DNA of 63,388 bases from Chromatiales bacterium (lineage in GTDB: Bacteria; Pseudomonadota; Gammaproteobacteria; Chromatiales; Chromatiaceae): positions 1 through 63,388 of the forward strand of contig JAKSBX010000154.1 in assembly GCA_022360905.1 (NCBI GenBank). Direction: 5' to 3'. Shown here in pieces: positions 36,464 to 46,949 of this stretch. The translations under genes and the position numbers were made by a program. Under the pieces are notes generated by a model. It searched no databases and was not told the DNA's origin. It saw only the letters and a list, made by a program, of their open reading frames with translations. Positions within the stretch are counted from its first letter, which is position 1. Every line of letters starts with the position of its first letter.

Positions 36464-38317
36464 ATGTCTTGGTCTGGAAAATTACTTCGGGTAAACCTCA
36501 CAAACGGCACCTGCACTTCGGAAGCGTTGAACATGGCATGGGCGCAGGAGTATCTGGGACAGCGCGGCCTGGCGAGCAAATATCTTGTTGAAGAGATCGA
36601 TCCAAAGGTTGATCCACTGAGTCCTGAAAACAAGATGATTATGACCACCGGTCCGCTGACCGGCACCATGGCGGCCACCGGAGGAAGGTACTCGGTGGTC
36701 ACCAAAGGTCCTTTGACCAACTGTATCGCCTGTTCCAACTCCGGTGGGTTCATCGGTGCGGAGATGCATAACGCCGGCTGGGATATGATCATCTTCGAAG
36801 GCCGCTCGGCCAATCCTGTCTATCTCTATCTGGTCAACGACAAGGCGGAGCTGCGCTCGGCCGATGAGATCTGGGGTAAGAGTGTCTGGGAGGCCGACGA
36901 GTGGCTGCATGCACAACATCAGGATCCAATGCTGCGAGTCGCCGCGGTAGGTCGCTCCGCTGAAGAGGGTTGTCTCTATGCGGCGATAGTGAATGATCTG
37001 CATCGTGCCGCCGGTCGTTCCGGTGTGGGTACGGTGATGGCATCGAAAAATCTCAAGGCGGTTGCCATACGCGGCACCCTCGGGGTTGGCAACATCAAAG
37101 ATCCGGCGAAGTTCATGCAGGCGGTCAATGCCGGCAAGCAGGTGCTCGCCGAGAACGCGGTCACTGGACAGGGTCTACCGACCTACGGCACCCAGGTGCT
37201 GATGAATGTGATCAACGAGATTGGTGCTCTGCCGACCCGTAATATGAAAGAAGTTCAGTTCGAAGGGGCACAGAATGTTTCCGGTGAGGCGATGCATGAG
37301 AATCGACCCTCTGACGGTAAACCCAATCTCACCACAAACGCAGGTTGTTTTGGCTGCACCATCGCCTGTGGGCGTATCTCCACCATCGACAAGGGACACT
37401 TCTCAGTCGAGAACAAGCCTCAGTATTGGGGCAATTCCGGTGGTCTCGAGTATGAAGCCGCCTGGGCACTGGGCCCGGATACCGGCGTCGATGATCTGGA
37501 CGCGCTGACCTACGTGAACTTCATCTGTAATGAGGATGGTTTTGATCCCATCTCATTCGGTTCCACCGTCGCAGCGGCGATGGAGCTCTATAAAATCGGC
37601 GCCATCAGCACCGCGGAGACCGGTGGCCATGAGCTGAAGTTCGGTTCCGCTGAAAGTCTGGTCTGGGCTGTGGAGGCGCTGGTCAGTGGTGAAGGGTTCG
37701 GTAAGGACCTCGGTCTGGGATCGAAGCGGCTTTGTGAAAAGTATGGCCATCCCGAACTCTCCATGACCGTCAAAGGACAGGAGTTCCCGGCTTACGACCC
37801 ACGGGGTATCCAGGGTATGGGATTGGCTTACGCCACGTCCAACCGGGGGGCCTGTCATCTGCGGGGTTATACGGTTGCCTCGGAAGTGTTGGGTATTCCT
37901 GAGAAGACCGATCCATTGGCAACCGAGGGCAAGGCCGGTCTGGTCAAGGCCTTTCAGGATGCCACGGCGGCGGTGGACTCGAGTGGTCTCTGTCTGTTTA
38001 CCACCTTTGCCTGGTCCCTGGAGGATATCGCGCCCCAGGTGGATGGCGCCTGTGAAGGTGAGTGGACTGCCGAGCGGATGGCGGAACTGGGCGAACGGGT
38101 CTGGAACATGGAGCGAGAGTTCAATCTGAAGGCGGGACTGACGGCTGCAGACGACACCCTGCCGAAACGGTTGCTGAAGGAAGCGGCCAATGTGGGGCCG
38201 GCCCAGGGTCGGGTCAACGACCTGGATCAGATGCTGCCTGAGTACTATGAGCTGCGGGGCTGGAGCGCTGATGGCGTGCCGACAGACGAGACTCGAAAAC
38301 GCCTCGGACTGGGGTGA
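36464..38317 (+). CDS. aorB: Aldehyde:ferredoxin oxidoreductase large subunit AorB
   Basis: 617 residues from ATG 36464 (ribosome site CGGAGGG). Oxidises aldehydes to acids, or runs in reverse, with a W- or Mo-bis-pterin. 4Fe-4S ligands Cys295, Cys298 and Cys302 (CFGCTIAC), with a fourth Cys in NRGACHLRGYT. Pterin-binding DPRG at 445 and DSSGLC at 505. N-terminal SGKLLRVNLTNG is typical of AOR. The upstream extension in the same frame to 36305 overlaps aorA and is not real. Metal (W versus Mo) cannot be read from sequence. Confidence 0.92.
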   Translation: MSWSGKLLRVNLTNGTCTSEALNMAWAQEYLGQRGLASKYLVEEIDPKVDPLSPENKMIMTTGPLTGTMAATGGRYSVVTKGPLTNCIACSNSGGFIGAEMHNAGWDMIIFEGRSANPVYLYLVNDKAELRSADEIWGKSVWEADEWLHAQHQDPMLRVAAVGRSAEEGCLYAAIVNDLHRAAGRSGVGTVMASKNLKAVAIRGTLGVGNIKDPAKFMQAVNAGKQVLAENAVTGQGLPTYGTQVLMNVINEIGALPTRNMKEVQFEGAQNVSGEAMHENRPSDGKPNLTTNAGCFGCTIACGRISTIDKGHFSVENKPQYWGNSGGLEYEAAWALGPDTGVDDLDALTYVNFICNEDGFDPISFGSTVAAAMELYKIGAISTAETGGHELKFGSAESLVWAVEALVSGEGFGKDLGLGSKRLCEKYGHPELSMTVKGQEFPAYDPRGIQGMGLAYATSNRGACHLRGYTVASEVLGIPEKTDPLATEGKAGLVKAFQDATAAVDSSGLCLFTTFAWSLEDIAPQVDGACEGEWTAERMAELGERVWNMEREFNLKAGLTAADDTLPKRLLKEAANVGPAQGRVNDLDQMLPEYYELRGWSADGVPTDETRKRLGLG

Positions 38318-38342
38318 TGTATCGCTGAAGATAGCTGATGGC

Positions 38343-38363
38343 CGTGCCCCCACGAGGGGCACG
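38343..38363 (+). terminator. Hairpin between aorB and aorC
   Basis: cgtgcccc-cacga-ggggcacg followed by attttt. It is terminator-like but the aorC ribosome site (aggagg) follows at once. It may lower aorC expression relative to aorAB or stop decay of aorAB RNA. Confidence 0.5.
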
Positions 38364-38381
38364 ATTTTTAGGAGGCCGTGA

Positions 38382-39626
38382 ATGCACTATGTAGTAATTG
38401 GCGCAGGTCCGGCAGGCGTTACCGCTTGCGATACCCTGCGTGAAGAAGATCCCCAGTGTCGTATTACGCTGATCGGTGGCGAGCCGGAGCCACCCTATTC
38501 GCGAATGGCAATCCCTTATCTGATGGTTGAGAAGATCGAGGAACATGGTACCTATCTGAGGCAGAACGACAGTCACTATGCGGAACGTCAAATCGAGTTG
38601 GTCGATGGACCGGTGAGCCGGGTCGATCCGCAAAATCGACGGGTCGTGCTGGAGAACGGCTCTGAGCTGGAATATGACCGTTTGATGATTGCCACGGGAG
38701 CAACCCCCCTGAAGCCACCGATACCGGGTATCGATCTGCCCGGGGTACACAACTGCTGGACCATGGCAGATACCCGGGCGATCGTGGAACGGGCCCAGCC
38801 TGGTAGCTCAGTGGTGCTGATTGGCGCCGGTTTCATCGGTTGCATCATCCTGGAAGCTCTGGTGATGCGGAAGGTCAACCTGACGGTTGTGGAAAAGGCG
38901 CCGCGCATGGTAGCCAGAATGATGGATCCAGTGGCCAGTGAACTGCTGCAAGGCTGGTGTGAAAGCAAAGGGGTGGATGTGCACACCAATGCCGGGGTTA
39001 CCAGTATCACTCAGCAGGGGGGTGGGTTACAGCTCGCTGTGGATAATGGTGAGAGGCTGACAGCAGACCTGGTGATCACCGCAATGGGGGTACGCGCCAA
39101 TACGGAGTTTCTCGAAGGTTCGGGCATTGAGATCAATGACGGTATCGTGGTCAACGCCCACTTTCAGAGCAACTTCCCGGATATCTATGCGGCCGGTGAT
39201 GTGGCCCAGGGGCTGGATTTTTCCACCGGTCTGAATCAGGTGCAGGCGATACAGCCCACTTCGGTCGAGCATGGCCGGATGGCGGCAATCAACATGGTCC
39301 GCGACGCTGCTGTCGAGCATCGTGGCAGTCTGAACATGAATGTGCTCGATACCCTGGGGCTGATCTCATCCTCCTTCGGGCAGTGGATGGGGGTGGAAAA
39401 TGGTGAACAGTCTGTGCTTCTCGATCGGGATAACTACCGCTATCTGCGGCTTGAGTTCGACGGGGACTACCTGGTCGGTGCGAGCAGTTTGGGACACACC
39501 CAACATATCGGTGTGTTACGCGGGCTGATCCGCAGCCGGGTTCCACTGGGGGAGTGGAAAGGGCGTTTGATGAAGGATCCAACCCGATTGATGGAGGCCT
39601 ACCTTGGGTGTGTGGTGTCACCATGA
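38382..39626 (+). CDS. aorC: FAD-dependent NAD(P)H oxidoreductase AorC
   Basis: 414 residues of the pyridine-nucleotide-disulfide fold: FAD-binding GAGPAG near residue 7, second dinucleotide site VLIGAGFIG at about 147, and NFPDIYAAGDVAQ at about 268. It links the AOR iron-sulfur subunit with NAD. Ribosome site AGGAGG. Its stop overlaps the next ATG by 4 bp (ATGA). Confidence 0.87.
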   Translation: MHYVVIGAGPAGVTACDTLREEDPQCRITLIGGEPEPPYSRMAIPYLMVEKIEEHGTYLRQNDSHYAERQIELVDGPVSRVDPQNRRVVLENGSELEYDRLMIATGATPLKPPIPGIDLPGVHNCWTMADTRAIVERAQPGSSVVLIGAGFIGCIILEALVMRKVNLTVVEKAPRMVARMMDPVASELLQGWCESKGVDVHTNAGVTSITQQGGGLQLAVDNGERLTADLVITAMGVRANTEFLEGSGIEINDGIVVNAHFQSNFPDIYAAGDVAQGLDFSTGLNQVQAIQPTSVEHGRMAAINMVRDAAVEHRGSLNMNVLDTLGLISSSFGQWMGVENGEQSVLLDRDNYRYLRLEFDGDYLVGASSLGHTQHIGVLRGLIRSRVPLGEWKGRLMKDPTRLMEAYLGCVVSP

Positions 39627-39877
39627 TCCAGGTGGAGTTTAAGCTGTTTGCAAGCTTGATGAGCTATTTGCCGGCTGGCGCCAAGGATCATGCGGTTATG
39701 GTAGAAATGGCCGACGGGTCCACGGTCTACGATCTGATGGACAAGTATCAGGTACCCAGGGAGCAGGCCCATCTGGTGGTATGCAACGGACTCTTCGTAC
39801 CGCCGTCCCAGAGAGAGAGTCACTGCTTGCAGGACGGGGACAGCATTGCGCTCTGGCCCCCGGTTGCCGGGGGCTGA
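39623..39877 (+). CDS. aorD: MoaD/ThiS-like sulfur carrier (AorD)
   Basis: 84 residues, beta-grasp ubiquitin-like, ending in the Gly-Gly needed for adenylation and thiocarboxylation. Begins MIQVEFKLFASLMSYLP. It is coupled to aorC by an ATGA overlap. Probably a dedicated donor of dithiolene sulfur for the AOR pterin, as proposed for the MoaD homologue in other aor clusters. Confidence 0.83.
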   Translation: MIQVEFKLFASLMSYLPAGAKDHAVMVEMADGSTVYDLMDKYQVPREQAHLVVCNGLFVPPSQRESHCLQDGDSIALWPPVAGG

Positions 39878-39909
39878 GCAGCGCGGTGGATCACCGGGAA
39901 TCCCGCTTG

Positions 39910-40179
39910 ATGGCGATTACCCATCGCGATTTTCTGCGCAGTCTCCAGCCTATGAAGCGTGACTACCCGATAAGGGTGGAGGAACAGGGAACGAAGTTTT
40001 TGATCACCAGGGACGGTCTTGATATGGAGATTCTGCTCGCCGAGGAGCAGTTGGTCAGAATGGGCGCTCTATCGATGCCCCGCACCAAAGTCGACTTTCT
40101 CTTTCATACCGCCTCGCCACAACAGGTGGCCGATTTTTTTCGCAGATTTGAGCTAAGCTTCAGACGGGGAGGTGGCTGA
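39910..40179 (+). CDS. Small conserved protein of the aor cluster
   Basis: 89 residues from ATG 39910; GTG 39886 would add eight and is nearly as good. Basic and mixed alpha/beta (ITHRDFLRSLQPMKRDYPIRVEEQGTKFLITRDGLDMEI). No recognised domain. Position as fifth gene suggests the aorE slot, but I cannot confirm family membership. Confidence 0.6.
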   Translation: MAITHRDFLRSLQPMKRDYPIRVEEQGTKFLITRDGLDMEILLAEEQLVRMGALSMPRTKVDFLFHTASPQQVADFFRRFELSFRRGGG

Positions 40180-40303
40180 AGAATAGATCGGCCCACGGTT
40201 TCAGCTCATGGATATCCAGGGAACATCGGCAGCCTGTTGTCGTCAAAGACTCTGTTTGCGTGGAAACAGGTGATGCCGGATTAATAATAAAAGGGGGTCA
40301 ACA

Positions 40304-41368
40304 GTGATGAGGCGGAATTTAGCAGCAGTCCTGATATATCTGGTTGTCGGTTTACTGCTCGTGCCGGGGTTGGCGACAGCCGGTAAACCTTTTGAGCGTT
40401 TAGTGGTGTTTGGTGACAGTCTCTCCGATCCGGGTAACGCATTCTATCTGACCGGAATCGCACTCAAGCCACCCTATAGCACTCTTGATCCGTTTTTGGT
40501 GCCGAATGCACCCTATGCCAGAGGTGGAAACCATTTCAGTAATGGCAAAACCTGGGTGGAGCGGTTTGCCAAAAAACTCGACCTGGAAGAGAGCGCAGGG
40601 CCCGCCTTCAAAGGGGAGAATGAGGATGAATTGAAGATGACCAACTATGCGGTTGGTGGCGCCCGGGCCAGGGATTCTGGACAGAATATCAATTTGACGA
40701 GCCAATTGGGACTGTTTTTGGCAGATGCCCAGGGTCAGGTTTCCGGTCGTGCGCTCTATGTGCTGGCGCTTGGCGGCAATGATGTGCGGGATGCGGTGTC
40801 TGCCCTGGCTCAAGACAGCAGCGGATTGCTCAGTGCGGAGATCATTGCCAATGCACTGAGCGCAATATCAGATGCAATCATTGCCCTCTACAGTGAGGGT
40901 GCAACGACGTTGATGGTCGCAAACGTACCTGATCTCTCGGTTACGCCTGCAGTACGCAGACTGGACACGGTGCTTCCCGGGGCGGCCTTGGGAGCGGCGA
41001 TACTCTCCGCCAAATTCAACAGCGAGTTGGCCGGATTGCTCGATGTATTGGAGCAGAGTTCTCCTGGACTGAAAATCATCCGTATGGATTTTGCCGCCAT
41101 CACACGACAGATTGTAGATAATCCCGAAGCATTTAAAATGACCAATGTCGAGGATGCTTGTGTGATGCCTGATCAGCAACCGTCAAGCTGCAAAAAACCC
41201 AATAGATATCTGTTTTGGGATGGCATACATCCAACCAAAAAGGTACATCGGATCTTTGGTAAAACGGCATTTAAACAAATTCAGGCGTTCATGAATGCCG
41301 AAGAAGTCGTCTGCTATCCAGGTAAAAAAAACAGGGATCCAGCGTGTCGATCCGTACTCTGGTTATAG
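40304..41368 (+). CDS. SGNH/GDSL family lipase/esterase, secreted
   Basis: 354 residues with a signal peptide ending near LATA-GK. GDSL serine at Ser39 (VFGDSLSDPGN), the Gly in MTNYAVGGARA, Asn in LGGNDVR, and the catalytic Asp306/His309 in DGIHPT. It should hydrolyse esters or thioesters in the periplasm or outside. The C-terminal tail beyond the last motif is short, with no autotransporter barrel. Stands alone. Confidence 0.88.
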   Translation: MMRRNLAAVLIYLVVGLLLVPGLATAGKPFERLVVFGDSLSDPGNAFYLTGIALKPPYSTLDPFLVPNAPYARGGNHFSNGKTWVERFAKKLDLEESAGPAFKGENEDELKMTNYAVGGARARDSGQNINLTSQLGLFLADAQGQVSGRALYVLALGGNDVRDAVSALAQDSSGLLSAEIIANALSAISDAIIALYSEGATTLMVANVPDLSVTPAVRRLDTVLPGAALGAAILSAKFNSELAGLLDVLEQSSPGLKIIRMDFAAITRQIVDNPEAFKMTNVEDACVMPDQQPSSCKKPNRYLFWDGIHPTKKVHRIFGKTAFKQIQAFMNAEEVVCYPGKKNRDPACRSVLWL

Positions 41369-41434
41369 TTTGATCAGAGGTGCATGTTGCAAGCCCTGGC
41401 GACAGACAGGGCTGCCGAATTAAAAAGAATACCC

Positions 41435-42874
41435 ATGTCCATCCCATCGATACGAAAGACCAAGATAGTCGCAACCATTGGCCCAGCCTCTGATCGTGTA
41501 GAGACCCTCGAAGCGATGATCCGCGCCGGGATGAGTGTGGCGAGATTGAATCTGTCGCACGGCAGTTATCGAGAGCACGAACAGCGCATCGCACGGATCA
41601 GACAGGCGTCGGAAAACTTACAGATACCTGTTGCCATCATGATCGATACCCGTGGCGTCGAGATCCGCACCGGCCAACTGCAACAGGGTGTCGTCGAGTT
41701 ACATTCAGGCGGTCGTTTTTCACTCTACACAGATGATCGGCCTGGTGATGAGCAAGGGGTGTCCGTCACCTATCATCGACTGAGTCAGGAGGTGGGGCCG
41801 GGTGATGTAATCCTGCTCGATGATGGCGCCATGGAGTTGACTGTCGATGCGGTGGCGGGTGATGAGATCAGCTGTACCGTGGTGCTGGGTGGCATTTTAA
41901 AGGAGAACAAAGGGGTCAATCTGCCCAACACCCAATTATCGATGACCGCCGTCGAGACGGCTCAGCGCGACGATATTCTGCAGGAGCTCACTTTCGCGGC
42001 TGACAATGAGGTGGACTATATTGCCGCTTCATTCATTCAGCAGGCTGTGGAAATCGAGCGTATGAGAGAGATCCTGGCGGAAAGGAATAGCAAGATTCCT
42101 ATCATTGCCAAGATCGAGAATCGAGCCGGTATTGAAAATCTGGAATCGATCGTCATCGCCGCTGACGGCATCATGGTGGCCCGGGGTGACATGGGGGTGG
42201 AGTTACCGTTGGCGGACGTACCCAGTATGCAGAAGAAGATCATCCGTATCACCGTCAGTAATGGCAAGCCGGTGATTACCGCCACTCAGATGCTGGCCTC
42301 GATGGAGCAGAACCCCAAGCCGACCCGGGCGGAAGCCAGCGACGTGGCGAACGCCATTTTGGATGGCTCTTCCGCGTTGATGCTGTCCGGTGAAACCGCC
42401 ATGGGAGACTATCCGGTGGAATCGGTCAGCACTATGGAACGACTGGCGGTCCGCACGGAGGCCTCGCTGCGTGAATACGGTTATCTGCAACACATTCTGC
42501 CCCATACCTCCAACGTGGTCACCGAAGCGGTTAGCCATTCCGCTGTCACCATGGCCGATCAGTTGCATGCGGCTGCGATCATCAGCCTCACCGAGAGTGG
42601 TTTTACCTCTCGCCTGATCTCCAAGCATCGTCCGGAATGTCCGATCCTGGCGGTAACCCATTCACCCAGGGTTACCCGGCGATTGTGTATGAATTGGGGA
42701 GTGATACCGATACTCGATGCCGCAGAGCATAACGATGATGCGAAGGTGGACTACTGCATCGAACAGGCGAAACATCGCGGCCTATTGACGGTCGGTGATG
42801 TGGTGATCGCTACCAGTGGTTCCACCCAAGCAACTGGCGGTACCAATCTGATCAAGGTGATGTCAGTCGATTGA
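41435..42874 (+). CDS. pyk: Pyruvate kinase
   Basis: 479 residues from ATG 41435, where the family alignment begins (RKTKIVATIGPAS). An in-frame ATG at 41384 with an AGAGG stretch just ahead is the alternative. Transfers phosphate from PEP to ADP. Signature IIAKIENRAGIENLESI with catalytic Lys, effector domain C-terminal (VVIATSGSTQATGGTNLIKVM). 66 bp from the GDSL stop. Confidence 0.94.
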   Translation: MSIPSIRKTKIVATIGPASDRVETLEAMIRAGMSVARLNLSHGSYREHEQRIARIRQASENLQIPVAIMIDTRGVEIRTGQLQQGVVELHSGGRFSLYTDDRPGDEQGVSVTYHRLSQEVGPGDVILLDDGAMELTVDAVAGDEISCTVVLGGILKENKGVNLPNTQLSMTAVETAQRDDILQELTFAADNEVDYIAASFIQQAVEIERMREILAERNSKIPIIAKIENRAGIENLESIVIAADGIMVARGDMGVELPLADVPSMQKKIIRITVSNGKPVITATQMLASMEQNPKPTRAEASDVANAILDGSSALMLSGETAMGDYPVESVSTMERLAVRTEASLREYGYLQHILPHTSNVVTEAVSHSAVTMADQLHAAAIISLTESGFTSRLISKHRPECPILAVTHSPRVTRRLCMNWGVIPILDAAEHNDDAKVDYCIEQAKHRGLLTVGDVVIATSGSTQATGGTNLIKVMSVD

Positions 42875-42970
42875 AGGCAGACCATCAGAGTGAGTTCATC
42901 GGGAATGGCACTTACTTTTGTACACTTGTGCCTCATCAGTTTTGATTCAGCAACTCAATCTTATGAGATC

Positions 42971-43061
42971 AGCCGCAAATGGACGCGAATCAACACAAAA
43001 AGAGACCGTATCGCTAAAGCTATTTGCGGCATTTTGCGGTGATTGGCGTTCATTTGCGGTT
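42971..43061. repeat. Family A palindromic repeat, copy 6
   Basis: gccgcaaatggacgc from 42971, with the right arm core ending catttgcggt at 43060. It is followed by ttattctcttaag, which reappears inverted at the left end of copy 7. It sits between convergent pyk and the phosphodiesterase gene. Confidence 0.7.
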
Positions 43062-43088
43062 TATTCTCTTAAGTAAGTGTCATTCAGT

Positions 43089-44369
43089 TTACAGACCTTT
43101 GCAGTTGGCATAGAAGGTTACGGTTGCCGGCCAGTCGGAGAAGATACCTTTGATACCCACATCCTGTGCCAGCACATCCAGCAGCACCAGCATGTCACCA
43201 TCGTTGTCGGTGACGTCACTGATGCTTTGGTAGTACCAGCCACCGCCATTGGCCAGCAGGCCTGAACGCTCCAGGGTCCAGGTGATCAGGTCGATGCCGT
43301 GAGCTCTTGCCGCAATCGCGTATTCGGAAGGTACGATCTCACCATTTTCAGCCGTAACCAGCGCCCACATGGCCGGCGCCAGATAGTTCACACCCTGCTC
43401 GGCAAGATAGGACATCCTATCGATGGTCTGTTTGGCCTGGTCCGGATTGTCGCTACCGTCCAGATAGACGGCCTGCTTACCAAAGCGGGGTTCATGATTG
43501 ATCCAGTAGAGTACATCGTCCAGGTTGAATGACTGGGCAAACACATGCTTGGGTTTTACACCAGCGGCCTTGTATTCATCAATCATCTGCTGGGCGTAGT
43601 CCTGTTGGGTGTAGTCACCCTCATAGGGCATATCGACGCTGGGAGACTTCAGCTCGGGGGTCATCTTGGCACCCAGTTGTTGGAATAGCTCGATGCTCTC
43701 TGCATGGGTCATCAGGGTGCCGCTGCCCGTATAGAGGTCTGTGCGCCAGCTTGGGGTGGCATCCAGATACGCTTCAACCGTGGTTGCCGCCCGGTTGCCC
43801 GCATCCATTTTACCTTGCAGGGTCTTGAACTCCTCCAGGGTGATGTCACTGGTGCAGCAGCGTGCCGAGGCCGGGGTGATCACCTCACCACTTGTCGGAT
43901 CGATCTCAGCGGGAATAAAAGGCTGGGAACATTTTGCTGCCAGTGGGGTTGCCAGGATGTTGGTGGTAGTGTGCAGATCGCATTGTGAATGACGGCAGAC
44001 CAGTTCACGATCCTTGGTGAAGGTGACGTCACACTCGAGAATGCCGGCACCCATGCGTGCTGCGGCTACATAAGATTCCACGGTGTGTTCCGGAAACTGC
44101 ATCGCTGCGCCCCGGTGGCCGATGGAAAAGTCACTCTTTTTAAACTTCTTCTTTTTGCTGCAGGCCTGCAGTTCCCGCTTAAGTTCGCCCTCGTCCATGT
44201 CGTCGACCAGGTAGAAAGGGCGGGGGCCCAGTTGAGTGCTCAGACGAATCCGCTCATATTTGCGCTCGTCATCCTCTCGATTATCTCTGTTCCCGGCAAG
44301 ACAACCGCTCACCATAATGGTGGTTGTCGTGATAATTACCAGTGTCTGTAACATCTTTTTCAATCGCAT
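43089..44369 (-). CDS. Glycerophosphodiester phosphodiesterase, lipoprotein
   Basis: 426 residues. Lipoprotein signal with lipobox VSGC at residue 23, so it is likely membrane-anchored in the periplasm. The GDPD fold shows [54 protein letters not shown]: His and Glu/Asp metal ligands, then the catalytic His. It hydrolyses glycerophosphodiesters to glycerol-3-phosphate and an alcohol. Similar in layout to GlpQ-type long GDPDs. Ribosome site GAGGAATCGAGA. Confidence 0.88.
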   Translation of the reverse strand: MRLKKMLQTLVIITTTTIMVSGCLAGNRDNREDDERKYERIRLSTQLGPRPFYLVDDMDEGELKRELQACSKKKKFKKSDFSIGHRGAAMQFPEHTVESYVAAARMGAGILECDVTFTKDRELVCRHSQCDLHTTTNILATPLAAKCSQPFIPAEIDPTSGEVITPASARCCTSDITLEEFKTLQGKMDAGNRAATTVEAYLDATPSWRTDLYTGSGTLMTHAESIELFQQLGAKMTPELKSPSVDMPYEGDYTQQDYAQQMIDEYKAAGVKPKHVFAQSFNLDDVLYWINHEPRFGKQAVYLDGSDNPDQAKQTIDRMSYLAEQGVNYLAPAMWALVTAENGEIVPSEYAIAARAHGIDLITWTLERSGLLANGGGWYYQSISDVTDNDGDMLVLLDVLAQDVGIKGIFSDWPATVTFYANCKGL

Positions 44370-44566
44370 TCTCGATTCCTCAGATTATTATGGTGCTTGA
44401 GTTGGATTCCATGAATACCGGCTGCCACCATAAAAGGGCTTTATTTCCTGCTGATGCCGAAGCTGTGACACTTTTGAGAAATAAACAGCGTTGAGCTTTT
44501 GAGGATTTCGATTTAAGAGTATGGAGAGGGAGGGAGAGGATTGTCGTAGAGAGTCGGCTGGTGAAT

Positions 44567-44592
44567 CTCCCGACACAACACTGTGTCGGGAG
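44567..44592. terminator. Perfect 11-bp hairpin downstream of sodB
   Basis: ctcccgacaca-acac-tgtgtcgggag, 10 nt past the sodB stop on the minus strand. No clear U-run. Confidence 0.5.
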
Positions 44593-44601
44593 TCGCGGGG
44601 A

Positions 44602-45183
44602 TCAGCTCATGTTGTCGGCAACGAAATCCCAGTTAACCACCTTCCAGAAGGCTTCAAGATAGGCAGGACGGGCATTGCGATAGTCGATGTAGTAGGCGTG
44701 TTCCCAGACATCGGCAGTCAGCAGTGCTTTTTTACCCGAGGTCATCGGGCATCCGGCGTTGGAGGTGTTGAAGATCTCCAGACTGCCGTCTGCATTCTGT
44801 ACCAGCCAGGTCCATCCAGAACCGAAGTTGGTGGCGCCTGAGGTGGCGAACTGTTTCTTGAACTCGTCGAATGAACCGAATGTGCTGTTGATGGCGTCTG
44901 CCAGCGCACCACTCGGGGCATTGTCATCGTTCGGGCTGCGCAGACAGTTCCAGTAGAAAGTGTGGTTCCAGATCTGAGCCGCATTATTGAATACGCCACC
45001 GGAAGACTTCATGATGATATCTTCCAGAGAGGCGTTCTCGAATTCGGTCCCTGGTATCAGGTTGTTCAGATTGGTCACATAGGTGTTATGGTGTTTACCA
45101 TGGTGGAACTCCAGGGTCTCCTGAGAGATCACCGGCTCCAAGGCATCGATTGCATAGGGCAGGGCAGGTAGTTCATGTGCCAT
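44602..45183 (-). CDS. sodB: Superoxide dismutase, iron type
   Basis: 193 residues that dismutate superoxide in the cytoplasm. Metal ligands are His27, a second His in NHTFYW, Asp and His in [13 protein letters not shown]. The Phe/Gly pattern FGSGWTWLV and overall length fit Fe-SOD. Ribosome site AGGAG. Hairpin follows the stop. Confidence 0.95.
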   Translation of the reverse strand: MAHELPALPYAIDALEPVISQETLEFHHGKHHNTYVTNLNNLIPGTEFENASLEDIIMKSSGGVFNNAAQIWNHTFYWNCLRSPNDDNAPSGALADAINSTFGSFDEFKKQFATSGATNFGSGWTWLVQNADGSLEIFNTSNAGCPMTSGKKALLTADVWEHAYYIDYRNARPAYLEAFWKVVNWDFVADNMS

Positions 45184-45260
45184 GAGTTAATACTCCTTTG
45201 TTGTCGCGTTATTAAATTCTTTACTCTCCCCTCAGATCAGGGGTGTGGATAAAAACCTAG

Positions 45261-45280
45261 TAGAATAGTCAGCTATTCTA
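45261..45280. promoter_or_regulatory. 20-bp perfect palindrome between sodB and hyuB
   Basis: tagaatag-tcag-ctattcta, 78 bp upstream of sodB and 86 bp upstream of the divergent hydantoinase gene. It is a possible shared operator; I do not assign a regulator. Confidence 0.45.
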
Positions 45281-45365
45281 TCCGTGCCATGGCGGGGATG
45301 CAACTGGGTAGGTTGTGAGGGAAAATAGTAACATTTTTGATTGACTGATTGATGACGACTTTTAA

Positions 45366-46925
45366 ATGGATCCTATTGAACTAAGTATATTTTCTTCCCG
45401 GCTCGAAGCGGTGTGTGATGAGATGGGTGCGGTACTGCGCAATGCGGCCTTCTCCCCCAATATCCGTGACCGATTGGATTTCTCCTGTGCGGTATTCGAT
45501 GCGGCCGGTGAACTCTCTGCCCAGGCGGCCCATATCCCTGTGCATCTCGGCAGTATGGCCTATGCGATGGCGGATATTGTCGCTCGAATCGAGTGGCAGG
45601 AAGGGGATATGGTGGTACTCAACGATCCCTTCATGGGGGGAACCCATCTGCCGGACGTGACGCTGATCGCACCCCTCTTTTGTGACGGTCTGTTGAGCGC
45701 TTTTGTGGTCAATCGGGCTCACCATGCGGACATCGGTGCCGATTCGCCCGGGTCGATGCCTGTCTCGGATCATCTGCACCAGGAGGGGCGGATCATACCG
45801 CCAGGCAAATTGATTGAGGCGGGACGACTGGATGAGGCCTTCCTGGCGGAACTCACCGCGGAGAATCGTAATCCGGTCGAGTCGAGAGGGGACTTCGCCG
45901 CCCAGATCAGCGCCAACCGGAATGGTCTGAAACGCCTGCAGCGGCTGATCGGTGAATGGGGCAGGGCAGGTTTTCTGAACGGTCTGACTGCGCTCAATGC
46001 CTATGCGGAGCGACTGGCCGGCGATGCTCTGAGACGCTTGCCTCCGGGCGAGTACCGCTTCGAGGATCTGATGGATGATGATGGGCAGGGCAGTCAGGAT
46101 ATTCCAATCCGTGTCAGGATCGGGGTTGAGGCCGATCGATTGGTTGTGGATTTCACAGGAACAGCCCCGCAGGTACCCGGCAATATCAACTGTCCCTTGC
46201 CGGTTGCCGCTGCGGCCGTCTACTACTGTTTCCGTTGTTTGATGCCTGAGCAGACTCCGGCCTGTGCAGGCAGTTTCAATGCAATCCAGTTGATTGTGCC
46301 TGAGGGCTGTCTGCTGAATGCCCGTCGTCCAGCTGCGGTAGCGGCGGGCAATGTGGAGACCAGCACGCGTGTCGTGGATGTGGTACTTGGCGCATTGGCG
46401 CAAGCGATACCCGATGAGATTCCGGCGGCGAGCCAGGGCAGTATGAATAACCTGGCCATGGGCAGCGATCGTGACAGGGCACGCTGGGACTACTATGAAA
46501 CCATCGGAGGTGGCATGGGGGCTGGGCGCCTGGGGGGTGGCTTAAGTGGTATGCAGACGCACATGACCAATACCTTAAACACACCGATCGAGGTGATTGA
46601 GAGTCGTTTTCCCTTACGCATTGAACGTTATGCTTTGCGCAAGGATTCAGCCGGACAGGGTAGGCGTCGGGGTGGTGAAGGTCTGATGCGCAGTTTCCGG
46701 TTCCTGGCGCCAACTCAGGTGACCCTATTGACCGAACGCAGACGAAACAGGCCCTGGGGTGTGGATGGTGGCGGAGCAGGTGGCAACGGTGTGAATCGTC
46801 ACAATGGCCAACTGTTGGCCGGCAAGGTAAATCTGGACGTGGAAAGTGGGGATCTTTTAAGTATTGAAACACCGGGTGGTGGTGGCTGGGGAGACGCCGG
46901 CTCGACAGAAGATCCCAAAGCTTAA
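45366..46925 (+). CDS. Hydantoinase B / oxoprolinase family protein
   Basis: 519 residues covering the whole HyuB domain ([23 protein letters not shown], the metal-site region [16 protein letters not shown] and [17 protein letters not shown], and [13 protein letters not shown]). HyuB proteins act with HyuA to hydrolyse hydantoins or 5-oxoproline with ATP. No hyuA lies in the window. The gene alone may pair with a partner elsewhere or have another role. Confidence 0.86.
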   Translation: MDPIELSIFSSRLEAVCDEMGAVLRNAAFSPNIRDRLDFSCAVFDAAGELSAQAAHIPVHLGSMAYAMADIVARIEWQEGDMVVLNDPFMGGTHLPDVTLIAPLFCDGLLSAFVVNRAHHADIGADSPGSMPVSDHLHQEGRIIPPGKLIEAGRLDEAFLAELTAENRNPVESRGDFAAQISANRNGLKRLQRLIGEWGRAGFLNGLTALNAYAERLAGDALRRLPPGEYRFEDLMDDDGQGSQDIPIRVRIGVEADRLVVDFTGTAPQVPGNINCPLPVAAAAVYYCFRCLMPEQTPACAGSFNAIQLIVPEGCLLNARRPAAVAAGNVETSTRVVDVVLGALAQAIPDEIPAASQGSMNNLAMGSDRDRARWDYYETIGGGMGAGRLGGGLSGMQTHMTNTLNTPIEVIESRFPLRIERYALRKDSAGQGRRRGGEGLMRSFRFLAPTQVTLLTERRRNRPWGVDGGGAGGNGVNRHNGQLLAGKVNLDVESGDLLSIETPGGGGWGDAGSTEDPKA

Positions 46926-46949
46926 GGGAGAGATGTACCGATATGGAAA

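Noticed and set aside
45381-46403. 340-codon frame on the minus strand
   Set aside because: Antisense to the hydantoinase B gene, with no start signal.
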